A DNA stretch of 50,736 nucleotides from Shewanella carassii. Its GTDB lineage: Bacteria > Pseudomonadota > Gammaproteobacteria > Enterobacterales > Shewanellaceae. Below are positions 1 through 10,899 of this stretch, in pieces (the stretch's first letter is position 1; every line of letters starts with the position of its first letter). The stretch lies in contig NZ_NGVS01000008.1 in NCBI RefSeq assembly GCF_002777975.1, positions 85,920 through 136,655 on the forward strand, written 5' to 3'. Made by a program: the position numbers and the translations under genes. The notes under the pieces were generated by a model. That model ran no database searches. It was not told where the DNA came from and saw nothing but the letters and a program-made list of their open reading frames with translations.

Positions 1-138
1 CAATGAAACCTATACTGTGCATACTTTAAGTTATCGGTTAATGGCTTGGTTTGGCTCAAATTTTGTATATTGATCGAGATGAAAAGATGGCGCTTCCCAT
101 CAAGGGGAATGCAGGCATGAAAGCAGAGGGCTGAATAA

Positions 139-2297
<2,159 letters not shown>

Positions 2298-2386
2298 GCT
2301 TTTGAATGTAAGCTCGAAAATGTCAGCTTGGGACGGTCAGACTGCCGTGCCGTTGTTTGCTTTACTCTTTGCTATTAGCTTTGTCG

Positions 2387-4096
2387 CTATTTTAGCAGCG
2401 AACTGATTTCAGCCATCAACTGCTTGATGCCGCCATGGTTGGCAAAGACCCTGGCGGCTTCTGTTTGCAATTTTTCGCGCTCTTTGGCATCACTGAGCAA
2501 CCATTCAAGTTTGTCAATGGCATCCGAGAGCGAGTCGCTGATAAGGCAAGATTGCGTTTTTTCCAGCATCGCCAACTCGGCGTCATCGCACAGATGCCTT
2601 GGCGGCAGCAGCAAAGTCGCCGCCCTTGCATAGATGGATTCAAACAGCGACAAGCCATAACAGCTCAGCACTACTTCGGATTCGGCAATCCATTGCTTGA
2701 GATTTTCCGGATTTTTCAGCACTTGGATATTACACCCTGCAGGTAATACAGGCCTAGGCGCCAATGGCCCCTGGATCCAGACTATTGGCCAATCGGTATG
2801 CAGTTGACTCAGTAACCCAGGCAACGCTTGGCCATACCCCAGGGCATCGCTGCCGCCGGTCAATACCAAAATTTGAGGCTTCTTCGGCCTTTGGGGAAGG
2901 GGACTGAACAGGTAGTTTTGCCAGCCGGAAGATACCTTGGGATGTTGCAGTGAGGTATTGAAGCTGGGAATGAACAGCCAATCCAACTCAGGTAACAACG
3001 GTGCCAGTTTATCTATGCCGACAAGTTTACATCCCTTGTGTCTTAAGTTTTGCAGCGACTGCTTGATGGCAGGTAGAGCGATAAAGTCCGGGTGGAGATC
3101 CAGTATGATCAGCGGGTTGGCATCGGCCTTCAACGCGGTAAGCCATTCCGCCGGCGTTTGATACCAAGTGACTTTTGCCGATGATGTCTGGGCGAGTAAG
3201 TTAGGTGTCGAGCCTTCGTAGAGCGCATGAACTCGGGCACCTATGGCCAGATACTCCTGCAAGGCATCGGCGATTAACTCGGCGCGCTTGAAGTGTCCCA
3301 GGCCGATATCCGCTCCCAAGTGACAATAGATACTGGCCTTGGCGTATTGACGATCGGCGGCTTTTTGCTGCACATGGGCGTTGATGGCGCTCAAGGCCGG
3401 GTCGCTGAGCAGTTGCTCCTGAACCCAGGCGAGGCTAACGATAGAGTCTGCCGGATGCTCGGCGTACCAGCGGCGGTAGACCTCGGCCATGAAGCGGTAA
3501 TCGGCCTGGGTATCGACAGAAATTCGCTGCTGGACTTTTGAATAGTCGCCGCTGTCGGGAATGCTCAAACGTTCGAGTATCGGGGTTAACTTATCCCCAT
3601 AGCCTACGTGCTCTCTGGACATGGCGCATTGACTGACCGACTTCAATTTGTCCCAGCCCCGGCGGCTATAGAAGGCCATGCCTTCATGCATAGAAACAAC
3701 GCCTGGATTCAGTTTAATGCTGTCTTTCCCCGATGCCTTGAGCGCTTTCAGCCCATGGTCGATAAAGCCGGGATCTATCAGCGGACAATCACCGCAGACG
3801 TAGAGAATATAATCCGGATCTTGCCTTTGGATTATGCTATCAAGCCTTGCCATCAGGTCGTTGACATCGCCTTCATAGGGATGACATTCAACGCTATGCT
3901 CAGCAGCCCAATCCAGCAGTGGGCGGTTAAAGTCATCTGCGGTTGTGGCCAGTTCACTGTCATTTACTTCTTGGCATTGCATCAGTCTGCGCCAAATATG
4001 GCTAATCATGGGTTTGCCGGCCAGTGGCAATAAGTGTTTTCCCGCCAGACGACTTGAGTTGAGCCTGGCCCCGACAATGGCAAGTGTCTTGGTCAT
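2387..4096 (-). CDS. Fused sugar cytidylyltransferase / PseG-like hydrolase
   Basis: A 569-residue protein with two enzymatic halves. Residues 1 to about 235 resemble SpsF/CMP-Kdo-synthetase-type cytidylyltransferases: nucleotide-binding segment ARLNSSRLAGKHL (10-22) and a YVCGDCPLI stretch near residue 100. It probably activates the nonulosonic acid with CTP, the PseF role. Residues from about 255 resemble PseG, the GT-B-fold enzyme that removes UDP from the trideoxy-altrose intermediate; the motif GLGHFKRA matches the GxGHxxR signature. Two non-consecutive pathway steps thus sit in one polypeptide. The start overlaps the stop of the upstream GH57-like gene by four bases. The N-terminal assignment is good. 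The C-terminal reaction is inferred from fold motifs. Confidence 0.8.
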   Translation of the reverse strand: MTKTLAIVGARLNSSRLAGKHLLPLAGKPMISHIWRRLMQCQEVNDSELATTADDFNRPLLDWAAEHSVECHPYEGDVNDLMARLDSIIQRQDPDYILYVCGDCPLIDPGFIDHGLKALKASGKDSIKLNPGVVSMHEGMAFYSRRGWDKLKSVSQCAMSREHVGYGDKLTPILERLSIPDSGDYSKVQQRISVDTQADYRFMAEVYRRWYAEHPADSIVSLAWVQEQLLSDPALSAINAHVQQKAADRQYAKASIYCHLGADIGLGHFKRAELIADALQEYLAIGARVHALYEGSTPNLLAQTSSAKVTWYQTPAEWLTALKADANPLIILDLHPDFIALPAIKQSLQNLRHKGCKLVGIDKLAPLLPELDWLFIPSFNTSLQHPKVSSGWQNYLFSPLPQRPKKPQILVLTGGSDALGYGQALPGLLSQLHTDWPIVWIQGPLAPRPVLPAGCNIQVLKNPENLKQWIAESEVVLSCYGLSLFESIYARAATLLLPPRHLCDDAELAMLEKTQSCLISDSLSDAIDKLEWLLSDAKEREKLQTEAARVFANHGGIKQLMAEISSLLK

Positions 4097-6048
4097 AGCG
4101 GCTGTTCCTCTGTTTTGGGTGTTTCTGTTGCCGAAGGGTGAGAGGTTTGGCTATCGGGACTGATGCACAGCTCAAGGCTCAACAGTTGCCCGCCGGGTTT
4201 GAGGGTTTCATCGGCCTCAGCCAGCGAGAACCACAGCCGATTCAGATACTGTTCATCGATTTTTTTGCTGGAAATCATCGGCAAGGCGGCACAAAGCGCG
4301 GGGTTCCAGTCAATGCGAATGCCTCTTGCCCGGGTGCCAAAACAGATGGAGCCCGCGGTTGCCCCCAAGGCGCTGGATGAAGAGACTATCGAGGAGATTG
4401 GCGCGCCTTGGTCCATGTCATGGGTTATTTGGAAATATTCATCCCTGTGACCACCGAGACGGGTCTGATACCAGGCCCGCTGCTCACAATCGAGTAGGGT
4501 CATAAAGCCTAAACGTACCGAGGCTTCGGGGCGGCAGCTCTCTTCGAAATGAAAACCGCTAAAGAGGCGCTCACCTTCGAGCCGATACCATTTTAATATC
4601 GCGCCGCTCTTGAGCGCTTGGCGGCAATAGATGACCAGGCAGCCGTCTTGCTCCCCTAGCTGGTATTCCACTCGATTGAGATCGGCCACTCTGTCGCGGT
4701 CGCGAAAACGCTCCAGCAGGAGGTGATTGCTGTAAAAATCGACGCCATAGCTGATATGGTCGAAGTAGCCGTGTGATAGGGTACCGACAACCGCTTCAAA
4801 GTCATGGCTGGCAAAGGCCAGCGTATCAATTGCCAGACCGCGATTGCCGTTGAGTGTCAGCTTGATGTCCGGAGTTTGCACCTCCAGCCTACGCCTGGCC
4901 TCATCATAATGAACGTGGATGTCTTTACGGGCTTGCCAGGGCGCAAATGTTGGTGCGGCCGAAGCGCTCTTGGTCAATGCCAGCGCCTCGTAGCGTGCTT
5001 GGGTCAGGTGGGTTCTGAGATCGCTGGCCCAGAGGCGGCACAAGTCTCGCCAACTCGTATCGTCTGTATCGGGCTGCGCCTTAAGCTCGGCCAGCCTTTG
5101 GTAACAAAGGCTATTGAGGTGGAGATCATTGCGGCCACTTAGCCCCCAACGGGTAATGTTGTATTTGGCCTGTTTCTTGACCGAAACCGGGTGCTGGGCA
5201 TTGGTGAGCACCATAGGCTCTAAGTCTTGCCAATGTTGCAGCAGTTTAGTGGGGAGGCTCCACTGGTAGCCGTCCAGGTCATTGAGGGTCATGAACAGCT
5301 GCGCTATGCGCTGCCATTCGCCGCTTATTGGCTCGGCTTCTGTATGGTAGCGCCCGGGACGGAAGTCAAACACTTCGGCATCGCTGCCATAAACCGGAAA
5401 TGCCACAGAGCCGGGTTTCAACACCTTGCGCAGATATTGCAGATAATCTTCCAGAGTTAGCTCGCCGTGAACATAGCGCTGGAATTTTTGAAAGGCGATG
5501 GCATGGTTCCAGATGACCTTGATCTGTCGGCCGCTGGCGCTCTTTAACGATTGCGGCCGCATTAGCCGCTCTCGTTGCCACTCTGGGTTATGGGAAAAGG
5601 GATTGTCCCACTCCACCACCACGGCTTCGAAGCCTTTATCTATGTAGATATCAAGCAAGCCGGCTGAAACCGCTTGTTCATTGAGATAGGCGAGTCTGGG
5701 GCTTATACCCAACAGGCGCTGATAAGCCTCTTGACCCAACCTCAGGTTGGCACAGTTGACCTCGGCCGGGATCAGCGGCCCTATGATTTGGCTGTCGCCG
5801 CTGGCAACCAACTCGCATTTTTGTTGCTTCAACAGTTGTTTGAAGCGAATGACCCAGGCCGGGTCTACCGCGTTGATACACTCGAGTGTATAAGCGGTTA
5901 GCTCAAGACCAACAGGTATGCCCCCCTCAGCTAATTGCAATAATGGCCAGTAGCAGCGTTTTACCACCTCAGAGTGCTGCTCTGTTTCAATGGAGGAAAA
6001 CGCCAGGTTGAGGTGAAAAACTGTATATAATTTGCAATTGGCTGGCAT
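4093..6048 (-). CDS. GH57-like (alpha-amylase/deacetylase-fold) protein of the flagellin sugar cluster
   Basis: A 651-residue protein whose first 300 residues resemble glycoside hydrolase family 57: an N-terminal FHLNL strand in the place of the HQP motif, a GLELTAYTLE segment, and a YLNEQAV motif whose E124 sits where GH57 enzymes carry the nucleophile. The C-terminal 300 residues form a beta-rich region like the domain found in GH57 amylases. No signal peptide is visible, so it is probably cytoplasmic. It is translationally coupled to the cytidylyltransferase fusion, implying a role in making or trimming the flagellar sugar. Substrate and reaction are unknown; transferase or carbohydrate-binding activity is as possible as hydrolysis. 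Confidence 0.65.
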   Translation of the reverse strand: MPANCKLYTVFHLNLAFSSIETEQHSEVVKRCYWPLLQLAEGGIPVGLELTAYTLECINAVDPAWVIRFKQLLKQQKCELVASGDSQIIGPLIPAEVNCANLRLGQEAYQRLLGISPRLAYLNEQAVSAGLLDIYIDKGFEAVVVEWDNPFSHNPEWQRERLMRPQSLKSASGRQIKVIWNHAIAFQKFQRYVHGELTLEDYLQYLRKVLKPGSVAFPVYGSDAEVFDFRPGRYHTEAEPISGEWQRIAQLFMTLNDLDGYQWSLPTKLLQHWQDLEPMVLTNAQHPVSVKKQAKYNITRWGLSGRNDLHLNSLCYQRLAELKAQPDTDDTSWRDLCRLWASDLRTHLTQARYEALALTKSASAAPTFAPWQARKDIHVHYDEARRRLEVQTPDIKLTLNGNRGLAIDTLAFASHDFEAVVGTLSHGYFDHISYGVDFYSNHLLLERFRDRDRVADLNRVEYQLGEQDGCLVIYCRQALKSGAILKWYRLEGERLFSGFHFEESCRPEASVRLGFMTLLDCEQRAWYQTRLGGHRDEYFQITHDMDQGAPISSIVSSSSALGATAGSICFGTRARGIRIDWNPALCAALPMISSKKIDEQYLNRLWFSLAEADETLKPGGQLLSLELCISPDSQTSHPSATETPKTEEQPL

Positions 6049-6088
6049 CTTGTGGCCCGATAATGACTGGATATTGATATTGTCTTGA

Positions 6089-6985
6089 TTATTTTTGAGC
6101 GTAGATACAGATCTCTCTACCGAGCTCCAGTTCTGCTAGAGCTTGATAGAGGCGGCGTTTCAAATCGTTTTTCCCAGCCGCGGCAAGCTTGGTCTCAAAC
6201 CTGACCCGTTTATGATGACACGCTCGTCCCAAGGTATTGTTGCCAACATAGTTATCGCCCATAAGCAGAAACATATCCAAAGGAAAGCTAGTTTCTTTTT
6301 GTATGATATTAAATCCCTGCTTTTCCAGTAAGCCTTGAAGGCTACTTGGAGAAAAATAGTTCAGGTGATGATCCGGGCAAACCCACCAAGGTTGATAATT
6401 GTCCTCGTCCCTCAACGTTTGCTGGAACGGGTTGTAATCATTGGGGGCGGTAATACAGATTATTCCTCCCTCGGCCAACATGCCGTACATAATTTGAATG
6501 AGTTCAATGGGGTTGGGCACATGTTCCAGTACCAAGCTGGCATGTATGACGTCAAAGGTTCCCAATTGTTGGGCTGTATCCTGGGTCAGGTAACCTACTT
6601 CTTGGTCAACTCCCATACTCTGAGCATAGGCAACGGCCTGCGGAGAAGGTTCAACGCCTTTGACTGTCCAGCCCCTGTTTTGACCGTATTTTAGGAAATA
6701 ACCGGCACCGGCGCCCACATCCAATAGATTTCTGCGATCTATAGGAAGATGTTGCTCAAAGGTGTCGTATCTGTCGGCATATTGCAGATTAAGCCAAGGC
6801 TCATCTTGTTGTTTTTGAACGAAATGAGTAGGTCTTTCGGTAACGTAAAAGGCTTCTTTGTAGAACTTATCCAGTTCTTCGAAAGAGGGCAGTGGCGACA
6901 CATGGGTAAAACCGCAGACTTCACACTCTATGATGTCGTAGCCCGCTTTAGCGTCTATTTTTTTGCCGTAATGTGATGAAGTCAT
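6089..6985 (-). CDS. Class I SAM-dependent methyltransferase
   Basis: A 298-residue protein of the Methyltransf_23 type. It has an N-terminal CxxC-containing strand (ECEVCGFTHVSPLPS), then SAM-binding motif I LLDVGAGAGYF around residues 88-98, and the acidic/hydrophobic motif SLVLEHVPNP around residue 150. This arrangement is common in enzymes that methylate sugars or lipid-linked glycans in surface-polysaccharide clusters. It lies 13 bases downstream of the ATP-grasp ligase gene and is probably in the same transcript. The likely substrate is the pseudaminic acid derivative or its acyl group; this is inferred from context only. Confidence 0.75.
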   Translation of the reverse strand: MTSSHYGKKIDAKAGYDIIECEVCGFTHVSPLPSFEELDKFYKEAFYVTERPTHFVQKQQDEPWLNLQYADRYDTFEQHLPIDRRNLLDVGAGAGYFLKYGQNRGWTVKGVEPSPQAVAYAQSMGVDQEVGYLTQDTAQQLGTFDVIHASLVLEHVPNPIELIQIMYGMLAEGGIICITAPNDYNPFQQTLRDEDNYQPWWVCPDHHLNYFSPSSLQGLLEKQGFNIIQKETSFPLDMFLLMGDNYVGNNTLGRACHHKRVRFETKLAAAGKNDLKRRLYQALAELELGREICIYAQK

Positions 6986-6998
6986 GAGGTATCCTTTT

Positions 6999-8297
6999 TC
7001 AGTCCCGGGGTTGAATCGATAATAGATGTTCTTGCATGGAAGTCGGGCGCCCAGAATACCAATAGCCGTTGACTTTAAAGCGGGTGTGACTATAAGCCAA
7101 TTCTATCTGCTGTGTTAGCGCTTCCTGTGATGGGGCTGCCAATACAAAAACACCGCTGCGATTGGCATGAGATAGTATTTCCGGCAGTTGAGATCCTATT
7201 TGAGGGTAGAACTCCAGTTTGCGACAGAATGCTTGGGACTCGAGCCACTCCAGCCCTTCAATTTCCTGCAGCTGTCCTGGCGGCAGAAAGAAATAACGGT
7301 TGGCAACCCAAAGCCGATGTTTTGGGGTCAGTTCTTTAAGGTTTACTGAATTACTCAATGCAATATCAATGACAGTTTCAACGTAGTTTATGCCGCAGGA
7401 CAGCGGAACCAAGCTGGCGGAAAAATCTCCACCACTGAGGCGAGCTGCCATTTCTATTACCATGGGACCACGGCGTGGACAGATGACTATGTCTCCCTTT
7501 GCCACGCCGGAGGTTATTCCAAGGGCCCTGGCGGCACGTTCTGCCAAGGAAGATATCTGAGCTTGCGCTTCAATGGATTGACGACTGGGCAACCATCCGC
7601 CGTTTTCCATGATATTTGGCCAAAAGCACTCCATACCTTCATAGGCTCTATCGGCAAAACCGGGCGTTGCAGCCTGAGCGCCGTCGATAATACTTTCAGT
7701 GCTTATTTGTGGCCCTTCAATAAACTCTTCCAGCAGAATCTCATTGTTGAGCGAGAAGGACCTGGCATGAGCCAACGCTGATGCCACCTCTGCTGTATCT
7801 TGAATGATCCTCACCCCGCGAGAGCCAGCCCTGTCTGTCGGTTTAATGATCAGTTTGTCACAGCCCCACTGTTGCCAGAGTGCCAAGATGGCAGCTTCGC
7901 TGTCGACCAGTGCATAGTTGGGAACCGGGATCCCCATCTGTTCAAAGCGTTGTTTCATGGCGAACTTGTGGGATGCCCAGAGGCCTGTTTGCTGACTGGG
8001 ACCTGGCCAACCAAAGTGCTTGGCGATAGCGGCTACCAAGTGGGGGATATCGCTGCCCATGGTGGATACACCTGCCAGATTAACCCCGTTTGACAGTAAT
8101 TGTTCACAGTAGTGGATTACCCGGTCAACATTTGAAAAGTCGATGGGTTGTGAATAATCGGCTATCTGGAGTCCGGGTGCATCGGGATTGGCATCCACGG
8201 CAACAGTGATATAGCCCATACGCTGGGCCGTTTGGATCATGAATAGTTGATCAGAGCCTGCACCTAGGACCAACAGGGCCTTTGCTGGTTGGGTCAT
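6999..8297 (-). CDS. ATP-grasp domain ligase
   Basis: About 432 residues of the ATP-grasp carboxylate-amine/thiol ligase superfamily. An N-terminal pre-ATP-grasp Rossmann part (LLVLGAGSDQLFMIQTA) is followed by the central ATP-binding segment: IIKPTDRAGSRGV, then EILLEEFIEGPQISTES. Metal-binding residues lie in the VIEMAARLSGG stretch. I chose the ATG at 8297 because it forms an ATGA overlap with the preceding DXS-like gene; an in-frame ATG five codons upstream is less likely. Such enzymes join a carboxylate to an amine using ATP. Here it could attach an unusual acyl group to an amino sugar. That is inference from context. Confidence 0.75.
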   Translation of the reverse strand: MTQPAKALLVLGAGSDQLFMIQTAQRMGYITVAVDANPDAPGLQIADYSQPIDFSNVDRVIHYCEQLLSNGVNLAGVSTMGSDIPHLVAAIAKHFGWPGPSQQTGLWASHKFAMKQRFEQMGIPVPNYALVDSEAAILALWQQWGCDKLIIKPTDRAGSRGVRIIQDTAEVASALAHARSFSLNNEILLEEFIEGPQISTESIIDGAQAATPGFADRAYEGMECFWPNIMENGGWLPSRQSIEAQAQISSLAERAARALGITSGVAKGDIVICPRRGPMVIEMAARLSGGDFSASLVPLSCGINYVETVIDIALSNSVNLKELTPKHRLWVANRYFFLPPGQLQEIEGLEWLESQAFCRKLEFYPQIGSQLPEILSHANRSGVFVLAAPSQEALTQQIELAYSHTRFKVNGYWYSGRPTSMQEHLLSIQPRD

Positions 8298-10102
8298 AGT
8301 GCAATATTCCATCTGGCCAGGACTTGCCGGTAGACACTATCGGCGTCTATTTGGGTCATTTTTGCCAGTGACTGTTTGTCGCCGGCAGGCAATATGCCTT
8401 GCTCCAGCGCATTGACCAAAAGGTCACAATTGAGGCGCTGATCTCTGATGACCTGATTGATGGCCACACCGATACCGTTGTCTTTTTGCCCTTCTTCAAG
8501 GCTGATGACTTTGTCGTGTTGCTCCAGTAGCGGTAGTAGACTGGGCAGTGGCAGGGGTTTCAACCAGCGTAAATTGACTACCTGGAATTGCAGCTGCTGC
8601 TCATTAGCCAGCTTGTCCCTGAGAGCCACGGCCGTTTGCAATTGGTTGGCTACGGCAATGATCAGGCCATCTTTACCTTGGCAGATCACCTCCACTTCGT
8701 CCAGAGGAGTGAGATTGGCCGGCAGGTAATCGGATTCATTATCAGGCACGGTTTCGTAGGGATGTAGCACAATCATGGGCCCTTCAGCATGCTGAGCTCT
8801 GGCGTTTATAATCGCTTCCAGATCTCGGCCAGTGCCGGCATAGAAGATTTTCACGTCAGGCAGGCTGCGTAGCAGGCCGAAATCATAGATGCCGTGGTGG
8901 GTAGGGCCATCAAACCCGGCAAAACCCGAGCGGGCACTGACTACAGTCACAGGGTGCTGCGGAAAACACAGATCATGGAACAGTTGGTCCCATGCCCTTT
9001 GCATAAAGGTGGATTGGAAGCACATGAAGACTTTGTTGCCGGCCATGGCTAATCCGGCAGCCATACCGACTGCATGCTGCTCTGCCATACCGACATCGAT
9101 GGCCCTATCAGGAAAGGCTTTCATCAGCGCCTCGACGCCTGAGGCATAAGGGGTGGCTGGTGTTAGGGCATAGAGACTATCATCGGTAGCCATTTTTTCC
9201 ATCAATGTATCGCCCACTATCCCCTGGAATGTTTTGCCAGTGAGGGTTGCGGCAACGCCAGCGCCGGTTTCAGGATCAAAGGGCATAGAGAAGTGCAGTT
9301 TATAGGGGTGGTTATCTGCCAGCGCCAGTCCACGTCCTTTCTCAGTCTTTACATGGATAACTACTGGAGTGGAATGACCTGCCTTAGTCCCTTTTTGCTT
9401 GGCTTCATCCATGCCTTGTAAAAGCTTGGATAGGTCATGGCCATCGTCAATGGCGACGTAGCCAAATCCCATACCTTCAAACCAAGCGCGGCTGCGTTGT
9501 TGCCAATCGGGTGCCGAGAACAGTTTATGCAGTGCTCCCAGATTGGGAGGAATACTCATGCCGTTATCATTGATGACAATGTAGAGTGGTAACGGATATT
9601 CGGCCGAAAAATTCAGACCCTCAAAGGCCATACCTTCTACCATGGAGCCGTCACCAATAAAGGCAATGACGCGGCCTCCCTGTCGCTGTTTCATCTTGCT
9701 ATATGCCAAACCACAGGCAATGGGAATTGCCGTGCCTGCATGAGAGGCTTCCATCAAGTCAAAGTCGCTTTCATGGTGGGAGACAAAGCGCGACATGCCG
9801 CCCATTTGGTTGAGGCTGGCAAAGGATGACATTCTGCCGGTTAGCAGTTTATGGGTATAGCCCTGATGACCGACATCAAACAGAATCGCGTCACCGTCTT
9901 TGTCTTCGAGGGGGCTAATATCGAAGGCGTGATGCAGGGCGATAGTCAGCTCAATGACCCCCAGATTGGCACCTATATGACCACCGGTTTTGCTGATGTT
10001 GGATATCAGAAATTGCCGTATTTCTGTTGCTAAAGATTCTAACTCATTCAGTCCCAAATCTTTTATATCGGCAGGCACTCTTAGTGTTTCCAGAATAGCC
10101 AT
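8294..10102 (-). CDS. DXS-like thiamine-diphosphate enzyme (1-deoxy-D-xylulose-5-phosphate synthase family)
   Basis: A 602-residue protein with the single-chain domain order of DXS. The N-terminal ThDP domain has GGHIGANLG (40-48), DVGHQGYTHKLLTGR (76-90) and the GDG...NDN cofactor motif (G150-D151-G152 to N180). The Pyr domain has the activating glutamate E341 in VGMAEQHAV and the ARSGFAGFDGPTHHG loop. A transketolase C-terminal domain follows. DXS condenses pyruvate with glyceraldehyde-3-phosphate for isoprenoid and cofactor synthesis. Location inside a sugar cluster, coupled to an ATP-grasp gene and close to an SDR, suggests a paralogue with a different acceptor. Whether a housekeeping dxs exists elsewhere cannot be seen here. 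Confidence 0.8.
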   Translation of the reverse strand: MAILETLRVPADIKDLGLNELESLATEIRQFLISNISKTGGHIGANLGVIELTIALHHAFDISPLEDKDGDAILFDVGHQGYTHKLLTGRMSSFASLNQMGGMSRFVSHHESDFDLMEASHAGTAIPIACGLAYSKMKQRQGGRVIAFIGDGSMVEGMAFEGLNFSAEYPLPLYIVINDNGMSIPPNLGALHKLFSAPDWQQRSRAWFEGMGFGYVAIDDGHDLSKLLQGMDEAKQKGTKAGHSTPVVIHVKTEKGRGLALADNHPYKLHFSMPFDPETGAGVAATLTGKTFQGIVGDTLMEKMATDDSLYALTPATPYASGVEALMKAFPDRAIDVGMAEQHAVGMAAGLAMAGNKVFMCFQSTFMQRAWDQLFHDLCFPQHPVTVVSARSGFAGFDGPTHHGIYDFGLLRSLPDVKIFYAGTGRDLEAIINARAQHAEGPMIVLHPYETVPDNESDYLPANLTPLDEVEVICQGKDGLIIAVANQLQTAVALRDKLANEQQLQFQVVNLRWLKPLPLPSLLPLLEQHDKVISLEEGQKDNGIGVAINQVIRDQRLNCDLLVNALEQGILPAGDKQSLAKMTQIDADSVYRQVLARWNIAL

Positions 10103-10140
10103 GATGTTAGTTTCTCCCTTAGATTTGAAATAGTTGCGAG

Positions 10141-10890
10141 TTAGCCTAGATAAGCGCCGCCGCTTACACTGAGTACTTGTCCGGTAATATAGTTTTGTTC
10201 ATCAGAAGCCAGAAACACGCAAGTAGCAGCAACATCTTTGAGCTCTCCGGCACGTTTAACCAGCGTCATATCGATAATTTTTTGTCCAGCCGGACTGGCC
10301 AGCTCATCAGCTGTTTGTTCGGTCAACATTATTCCAGGTGCAATCGCATTAACCATAATATTGTGTTCCGCACCATAACGAGCCAAAACCTTGGTTAGGC
10401 TATTCAGCCCGGCTTTAGACACCGCATAATGAACAGTTTTGGGGCCATGATACTGACCCGCCACTGAGGAAATATTAATGATACGGCCGAAATTCTGGGA
10501 CTTCATATGAGGAAAAACCTCTTGGCAACAGATAAATGGCCCCTTTAAGTTGGTGTCCATTATCAGGTCCCAGTCATCGTCTGTAATTTCGTCAAACCAA
10601 CCTCGCTTGTTTATACCTGCATTATTTACCAAGATATCTATTTTGCCGAAGGCGTCCAAGGTGGAGGAAAACAGCCTTTGAATATCAGCTCGTTTAGATA
10701 CATCTGCTTGTATAACAATAGCTTGAGCACCGATAGACTCTACTTGTTCTTTGACTTCTTGTGCTGCCTGGAAGTTGTCCCGGTAGTTGATCACAACATG
10801 GGCTCCTTCTTTGGCAAACTGAACGGCGATAGCTCGCCCAATCCCACGAGAGCTACCGGTAATGATGGCAACTTGATTTTTTAACCGCAT
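10141..10890 (-). CDS. Short-chain dehydrogenase/reductase (FabG-like)
   Basis: A 249-residue classical SDR: TGxxxGIG cofactor motif at residues 11-18 (TGSSRGIG), NNAG at 89-92, catalytic Ser 141/142, Tyr155 and Lys159 (YAVSK), and the usual PGIMLTE loop. It is probably NADP(H)-dependent. FabG-like proteins reduce 3-keto groups, but many oxidise or reduce sugar or acyl intermediates. It lies 38 bases upstream (in transcript order) of the DXS-like gene. A simple hypothesis is that it reduces the hydroxyketone that enzyme makes. No sequence feature fixes the substrate. Confidence 0.85.
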   Translation of the reverse strand: MRLKNQVAIITGSSRGIGRAIAVQFAKEGAHVVINYRDNFQAAQEVKEQVESIGAQAIVIQADVSKRADIQRLFSSTLDAFGKIDILVNNAGINKRGWFDEITDDDWDLIMDTNLKGPFICCQEVFPHMKSQNFGRIINISSVAGQYHGPKTVHYAVSKAGLNSLTKVLARYGAEHNIMVNAIAPGIMLTEQTADELASPAGQKIIDMTLVKRAGELKDVAATCVFLASDEQNYITGQVLSVSGGAYLG

Positions 10891-10899
10891 AATTTTCCC

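Noticed and set aside
2298..2386. Terminator between convergent pseC and the cytidylyltransferase fusion
   Set aside because: The ACGG...CCGT symmetry leaves a loop that is too small and has a bulge, so a hairpin is not supported.
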